From: Pseudomonadota bacterium
GTDB lineage: Bacteria > Pseudomonadota > Alphaproteobacteria > Acetobacterales > Acetobacteraceae
Length of the DNA: 60,117 nucleotides
Reading direction: 5' to 3'
Assembly (NCBI GenBank): GCA_021845985.1
Contig: JAJZES010000025.1
Coordinates: 1 to 60,117, forward strand
Shown here one piece after another: positions 56,056 to 60,117 of the stretch. Under the pieces are notes generated by a model. The model saw only the letters and a program-made list of their open reading frames with translations. It had not been told where the DNA came from and did not search any database. Both the position numbers and the translations under genes were made by a program. Numbering within the stretch: the stretch's first letter is position 1; every line of letters starts with the position of its first letter.

Positions 56056-57281
56056 TCGCCGCGCTCTATGCCGGCGCCGCCGGGCTGGCCGACCCCGGAT
56101 TGCGGCTGTGGCTCGCGCGCCGCGCCCGCCGCGGCAAGGAGATCGCCGCGCGGCTGCCCGAGCGGCGCGGCATCGACGCCACCGCCCGCCCGCCCGGAAC
56201 GCTGCTCTGGCTGCACGCGGCGAGCGTCGGCGAGACGGTCTCGGTACTGCCGGTGCTCGACGCGCTGGCGACGATCGCGCCGGCGGCGACGCTGCTGATG
56301 ACCACCGGCACCGTCACCTCGGCGGAGATTCTGGCGCGACGCATGCCAACGGTGCTGCACCGCTTCGCCCCGCTCGACGTGCCGCGCTGGGCGGCGCGCT
56401 TCCTCGACCATTGGCGGCCCGATGCGGCGGCCTTCGTCGAGAGCGAAATCTGGCCGAACCTGCTGGCCGCCTGCCAGGCGCGCGGTCTGGCGACGATGCT
56501 GGTCAATGCCCGGCTGTCGCCGCGCAGTTTCGCCCGCTGGCGCCGCGCGCCGGGTCTGGCGCGCACCCTGTTCGGCAGTTTCGCCGAGGTTCAGGCGCAA
56601 TCCGTCGCCGACGCGGCGCGGCTGGCCGGACTCGGGGCGCGGCTCGGCGGCCCGCTCGGCAATCTGAAATTCGCCGCCCCGCCGCTGCCGGCGCCGGCCG
56701 CCGAGCTGGCGGCGCTGCGTGCGGCCTTTGCCGGCCGCCCGGTATGGCTCGCCGCCAGCACCCATCCGGGCGAGGAGGAGATCGCCCGCGCCGTGCATGA
56801 CCGCATCGTCGCGCGGCATCCGCGCCTGCTGACCGTCATCGTGCCACGCCACCCGGCGCGCGGCGCCGCCATCGCCGCGCCGCGCCGCTCGCGCGGTGCG
56901 CCGCCGCCGGAGGACGCCGGCCTGTATGTCGCCGACACGCTCGGCGAACTTGGCCTGTTCTATGCGGCGATCGAAACCGTCTTCGTCGGTGGCAGTCTGG
57001 TGGCGCATGGCGGGCAGAACGTGCTGGAGCCGGCACGGCTCGGCTGCGCCGTGGCGATCGGCCCGCATGCCGAAAACTTCGCCGAACCGGTGGCGGCGCT
57101 GACCGCGGCCGGCGGCCTCGCCCGCGTCGCCGATGCCGAGGCGCTGGCCGGCTTCGTCGATCGCATGCTCGCCGACCCGGCCGCCCGGCATGCGATGGCG
57201 GCGGCGGCGCGGGCGGCGGCGAGCCGCGATGCCGACCTGCCGCTGCTGGTGGCGCGCCGGCTGGCCGGCATGCTCGGCTGA
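56052..57281 (+). CDS. waaA: Kdo transferase WaaA
   Basis: A 409-aa glycosyltransferase (GT30) that adds Kdo from CMP-Kdo to lipid IVA on the inner face of the inner membrane. 'GTLLWLHAASVGETVSVLPV' has the catalytic Glu; 'ATLLMTTGTVTSAEILARRM', 'VESEIWPNLLAACQARG', 'LVNARLSPRSFARWRR' and 'VFVGGSLVAHGGQNVLEPAR' are strict family blocks. GTG 56052 overlaps the upstream stop. The N-terminal anchor is short. The stop overlaps the lpxK ATG (TGATG). Confidence 0.95.
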   Translation: MIAALYAGAAGLADPGLRLWLARRARRGKEIAARLPERRGIDATARPPGTLLWLHAASVGETVSVLPVLDALATIAPAATLLMTTGTVTSAEILARRMPTVLHRFAPLDVPRWAARFLDHWRPDAAAFVESEIWPNLLAACQARGLATMLVNARLSPRSFARWRRAPGLARTLFGSFAEVQAQSVADAARLAGLGARLGGPLGNLKFAAPPLPAPAAELAALRAAFAGRPVWLAASTHPGEEEIARAVHDRIVARHPRLLTVIVPRHPARGAAIAAPRRSRGAPPPEDAGLYVADTLGELGLFYAAIETVFVGGSLVAHGGQNVLEPARLGCAVAIGPHAENFAEPVAALTAAGGLARVADAEALAGFVDRMLADPAARHAMAAAARAAASRDADLPLLVARRLAGMLG

Positions 57282-58222
57282 TGCACCCGCCGCACTTCTG
57301 GCGCTACGGCGGCACGCCGCCCGCGCTGCTGGCGCCGCTCGCCGCCGCCTATGCCGCGGCGACGGCGCGGCGCGTCGCCCGACCGGGGTGGCGGGCGCCG
57401 GCGCGGGTGCTGTGCTGCGGCAACGCAAGCGTCGGCGGCGCTGGCAAGACCACGCTGGCGCTCGATCTGGGCCTGCGGCTGGTGGCGCGCGGCGCGCCGG
57501 TGGCGTTCCTCACCCGCGGCCATGGCGGGCGGGTGCGCGGGGTGCTGCGGGTCGATCCGGCGCGCCACGATGCGGCGCTGGCCGGCGACGAGGCGCTGCT
57601 GCTCGCCGCCGTCGCGCCGACCTATATCGCCGCCGACCGCGCCGCCGGCGCCCGCGCGGCGGTGGCCGAGGGGGCGCGGCTGCTGGTGATGGATGACGGG
57701 CTGCAGAACCCGACGCTGATCAAGGATGTCTCGTTTCTCGTCATCGACGGCGCCGCCGGCTTCGGCAACGGCCGCGTCGTGCCGGCGGGGCCGCTGCGCG
57801 AGCCGGTTGCCGCCGCGGCGGCGCGCTGCCAGGCGGCGTTGCTGATCGGCGCCGACGCCACCGGCGCCGGCGCCGCCCTGCCGCACGGCCTGCCGGTGCT
57901 GCGCGCGGAGCTGGCGGCGGAGGGCATCGCCGGGCTGGTCGGCCGCCGCGTGCTGGCGTTCGCCGGCATCGGCCGGCCGGAAAAATTCTTCGCCATGCTG
58001 GAACGCGACGGCGTCATCGTCGCCGGGCGCCGGGCCTTCCCCGACCATCACCGCTATGCGCCGGCAACGCTGGGTGCGCTGCTGGAGGAGGCGGCGCGGC
58101 TCGGCGCCGTGCCGGTGACAACGCCCAAGGATGCCGCCCGCCTGCCGCCGGGAGCGGTCGCCGTGGTCGGCGTGCGCCTCGTCTGGCAGGACGCGGCGGC
58201 GCTGGAGCACCTGCTCGGATGA
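57281..58222 (+). CDS. lpxK: Tetraacyldisaccharide 4'-kinase LpxK
   Basis: A 313-aa kinase that phosphorylates the 4' position of the lipid A disaccharide. The P-loop is 'GNASVGGAGKTTLALDLGLR'; 'VAFLTRGHGGRVRGVL', 'GDEALLLAAVAPTYIAADRA' and 'LLVMDDGLQNPTLIKDVSFL' (conserved DDGLQ) follow, then 'LAFAGIGRPEKFFAMLE' and 'ARRAFPDHHRYAP' (here with Gly first). All key residues are present. It is translationally coupled at both ends. Confidence 0.96.
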   Translation: MHPPHFWRYGGTPPALLAPLAAAYAAATARRVARPGWRAPARVLCCGNASVGGAGKTTLALDLGLRLVARGAPVAFLTRGHGGRVRGVLRVDPARHDAALAGDEALLLAAVAPTYIAADRAAGARAAVAEGARLLVMDDGLQNPTLIKDVSFLVIDGAAGFGNGRVVPAGPLREPVAAAAARCQAALLIGADATGAGAALPHGLPVLRAELAAEGIAGLVGRRVLAFAGIGRPEKFFAMLERDGVIVAGRRAFPDHHRYAPATLGALLEEAARLGAVPVTTPKDAARLPPGAVAVVGVRLVWQDAAALEHLLG

Positions 58223-59109
58223 TGCGGGCGCTGGAGGCAGTGGCGGCGGCGGCGCTGTGGCTGGTGCTGAAACTGCTGGCGGCGCTCGGCCCGGTGGCGG
58301 CCTCGGCGCTGTGCGGCGCGGTGGCGCGCACGCTCGGCCCAGCGCTGCCGGTGTCGCGCATCGCCGAGCGCAACCTGCGCCTCGCCCTGCCGGAGCTGGA
58401 CGCCGCCGCCCGGCGGCGGGTGGTGCGGCTGGTGTGGGACAATCTCGGCCGCACCATCGGCGAACTGGCCAACCTGCCGCGCCTGCGGCAGAGCGCCGCC
58501 GGCCCCGGTTGGGAGCTGACCGGGGCGGAGCATCTCGCCGCCGCCACCGCCGGCGGCCCGGCGGTGATCGTCTCCGGCCATTACGGCAACTGGGAATTGC
58601 TGACCCCGGCGGCGGCGCAGCTCGGCCTGAGCATCGGCGGCCTGTACCGCGCCATCGCCAATCCCTGGGTCGATCGCATGATCAACGCCCTGCGCCGGCG
58701 CGCCGCCGGCCAGGACACGCCGTTTTTCGCCAAGGGGGCAGAGGGCGCGCGTGCCGCCTTCGCCCATCTGCGGCGCGGCCATGTGCTCGGCGCGCTGATC
58801 GACCAGAAGCTCAACAACGGCATCGCCGCCAGCCTGTTCGGGCACCGCGCGATGACCGCGCCGGCGGCGGCGGCGTTTGCCCTGCGGCTGCGCTGCCCGG
58901 TGCTGCCGGTGCATGTCGAGCGCATCGGCCCGGCGCGGCTGCGCATCGTCTGCGAGGCGCCGATCCCGCTGCCCGACAGCGGCGACCGCGACGCCGACAT
59001 CCTGGCGCTGACCGAGGCGATCAACCGCCGGCTGGAAGCCTGGGTGCGGGCCCGGCCGGAGTTCTGGCTGTGGCTGCATCGCCGCTGGCCCAACGAGGTG
59101 TACCGATGA
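58219..59109 (+). CDS. Lipid A biosynthesis acyltransferase, LpxL-like
   Basis: A 296-aa inner-membrane acyltransferase that should add a secondary acyl chain to Kdo-lipid A. The HxxxxE/D-like core is 'VIVSGHYGNWELLTPAAAQL' (H-x4-E), followed by 'LGLSIGGLYRAIANPWVDRM', 'FFAKGAEGARAAFAHLRRGH' and 'LGALIDQKLNNGIAASLFGH' with the usual DQ motif. An N-terminal hydrophobic helix (about 5-30) anchors it. Its start overlaps the lpxK stop. LpxL and LpxM cannot be told apart here. Confidence 0.92.
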   Translation: MMRALEAVAAAALWLVLKLLAALGPVAASALCGAVARTLGPALPVSRIAERNLRLALPELDAAARRRVVRLVWDNLGRTIGELANLPRLRQSAAGPGWELTGAEHLAAATAGGPAVIVSGHYGNWELLTPAAAQLGLSIGGLYRAIANPWVDRMINALRRRAAGQDTPFFAKGAEGARAAFAHLRRGHVLGALIDQKLNNGIAASLFGHRAMTAPAAAAFALRLRCPVLPVHVERIGPARLRIVCEAPIPLPDSGDRDADILALTEAINRRLEAWVRARPEFWLWLHRRWPNEVYR

Positions 59110-59783
59110 CCGACAAAGCCGCCCTGTTCGACCTCGACGGCACGCTGATCGAATCCGGCCCCGGCATCATCGCCGCGATGCGCCACGCCATGCAGGCGAT
59201 CGGCGCACCGGTGGCGCCGGGCACCGATCTGGCCTGGGTCGTCGGTCCGCCGCTGGCCGACGTGTTCGCCCGCCTGCTGACCCCGCTCGGCCGCACCGCC
59301 GAGATCGACGCCGCGATGGAGCTGTACCGCGCCGACTACAACGCCGGGCGGATGTTCGAGGCGGCGGTCTATCCGGCCATCCGCGAGACCCTCGCGGCGT
59401 TCGCCGATGCCGGCTGGACGCTGTTCGTCGCCACCTCCAAACCGCAGGCGGTGGCGCGGACGATCCTGGCGCAGCACCGGCTGACGCAGCCGTTCCGCGT
59501 CATCTACGGCGCCATCGACGACCGCCGGCTGGCGCACAAGCCGGAGCTGATCGCCCACATCCTGCGCGCCGAGGCGCTCGACCCACGCCGCACGGTGATG
59601 ATCGGCGACCGCAGTTTCGACATCGCCGGCGCCCATGCCAACGCGGTGCGCGCGATCGGCGCGCTGTGGGGCTATGGCGGTGCGGCGGAGCTGGAACAGG
59701 CCGGGGCGGACGCGCTGGCGCTGGCGCCGGCCGACCTGCCGGGCGCCGCCGCCGGGCTGCTTCAGAGCGGCAGCGATGCCTGA
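59106..59783 (+). CDS. HAD-superfamily hydrolase (phosphoglycolate phosphatase-like)
   Basis: A 225-aa HAD phosphatase. Motif I is 'ALFDLDGTLIESGPGIIAAM', motif II 'LFVATSKPQAVARTILAQHR', the Lys is in 'DDRRLAHKPELIAHIL' and motif III 'TVMIGDRSFDIAGAHANAVR'. The four-helix cap between motifs I and II is of the Gph/PGP type. The likely substrate is a small phosphoester such as 2-phosphoglycolate. It is coupled to the acyltransferase gene (ATGA) and overlaps the convergent xseA by 22 bp. Confidence 0.9.
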   Translation: MTDKAALFDLDGTLIESGPGIIAAMRHAMQAIGAPVAPGTDLAWVVGPPLADVFARLLTPLGRTAEIDAAMELYRADYNAGRMFEAAVYPAIRETLAAFADAGWTLFVATSKPQAVARTILAQHRLTQPFRVIYGAIDDRRLAHKPELIAHILRAEALDPRRTVMIGDRSFDIAGAHANAVRAIGALWGYGGAAELEQAGADALALAPADLPGAAAGLLQSGSDA

Positions 59784-60117
59784 CGCGCATCGCCGCGCGC
59801 CGCCGTCGCCTGCACGCTGCCATCGGCGAAGGTGATGCGCAGCGCCGCCCCCGGCCGCACCGCCGCGGCGCTGGTCAGCTTCTCACCCGCCGCGCCGAAC
59901 ACAGCGGCATAGCCGCGCGCCAGCACGGCATGGTGCGACGCACTCTCCAGCCGCGCCGCCAGCCCCTCCAGGCGCGCCCGCGCCTCGCGCAGCCGGCCGG
60001 CGAGCGGCGCCGGGTTGAGCCGCGGCAGCACCCGCGCGGCCAGCGCCGCACGCCCGGCCACCGCCTGACGCAGGGCGGCGCGCAGGTTGGCCGCGGCGAG
60101 GCCGAGCCGGGCACGGC
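59762..60117 (-). CDS. xseA: Exonuclease VII large subunit, C-terminus (partial)
   Basis: The frame enters from the right edge and ends at 59762. The 117 visible residues contain the helical part ('LRAALRQAVAGRAALAARVL', 'LEGLAARLESASHHAVLARG') and the terminal beta module 'LARGYAAVFGAAGEKLTSAA', 'VRPGAALRITFADGSVQATA', which are diagnostic of XseA. The enzyme degrades single-stranded DNA with the small subunit XseB. The catalytic domain lies outside the window. Confidence 0.88.
   Translation of the reverse strand, partial: RARLGLAAANLRAALRQAVAGRAALAARVLPRLNPAPLAGRLREARARLEGLAARLESASHHAVLARGYAAVFGAAGEKLTSAAAVRPGAALRITFADGSVQATAARGDARQASLPL

Overview
The window is a stretch of very GC-rich alphaproteobacterial chromosome carrying a decaying prophage. 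The chromosomal genes (urtABCDE-ureD, ctaE-DUF983-SURF1, a cobalamin riboswitch before a nickel/cobalt permease, waaA/lpxK/late acyltransferase) and the many alphaproteobacteria-specific families (DUF3489, DUF2924, DUF6362, DUF6511, DUF1479) point to Rhodospirillales, probably Acetobacteraceae. The genus cannot be read from the sequence.

Positions 1 to about 30.5 kb are the right-hand part of an HK97-type tailed prophage. The left edge lies inside an IS256-like element that has cut the head-tail connector gene. Then follow, on the minus strand, the packaging and head genes (connector, capsid, protease, portal, small membrane protein, large and small terminase). A short plus-strand pair (73-aa protein and DUF3489) interrupts them. 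Next come a nuclease-like protein, two tandem ParB-methyltransferases, an HNH nuclease, a DUF2971 cargo gene, DUF6362, a RuvC-like resolvase and a primase/helicase with an iteron-like array behind it. The early recombination block has a 4-Cys RecB-like nuclease, DUF6511, a DEAH helicase, an ssDNA-binding-like protein, a Sak4-type ATPase and an AlpA-like HTH, mostly translationally coupled.

From 22.5 to 26.6 kb is an accessory island of lower GC: a coupled pair of unrecognised genes, facing an XRE-ImmA/IrrE regulator and a PIN-domain protein. The right end carries a small protein, DUF2924, a large serine recombinase, a small HTH protein and a DUF4172-Fic protein. The prophage shows four independent lesions (IS insertion, amber codon in the portal gene, opal codon in a small gene, one-base frameshift in the helicase), so it is probably unable to make virions. 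Its cargo genes look intact.

From the tRNA-Ser(GCU) gene at 30.8 kb onward the sequence is ordinary dense chromosome: AMP nucleosidase, a Gfo/Idh/MocA oxidoreductase, the urea ABC transporter operon with ureD, cytochrome oxidase subunit III with assembly factors, M32 carboxypeptidase, DUF1479 protein, riboswitch-controlled cobalt transporter, SDR, metallo-beta-lactamase-fold enzyme, gamma-glutamyltranspeptidase-like lipoprotein, DsbA-like protein, Nudix hydrolase, ABC-F ATPase, Ada, a cupin, and a five-gene envelope cluster (DUF374 acyltransferase, waaA, lpxK, LpxL-like acyltransferase, HAD phosphatase). The right edge cuts xseA.
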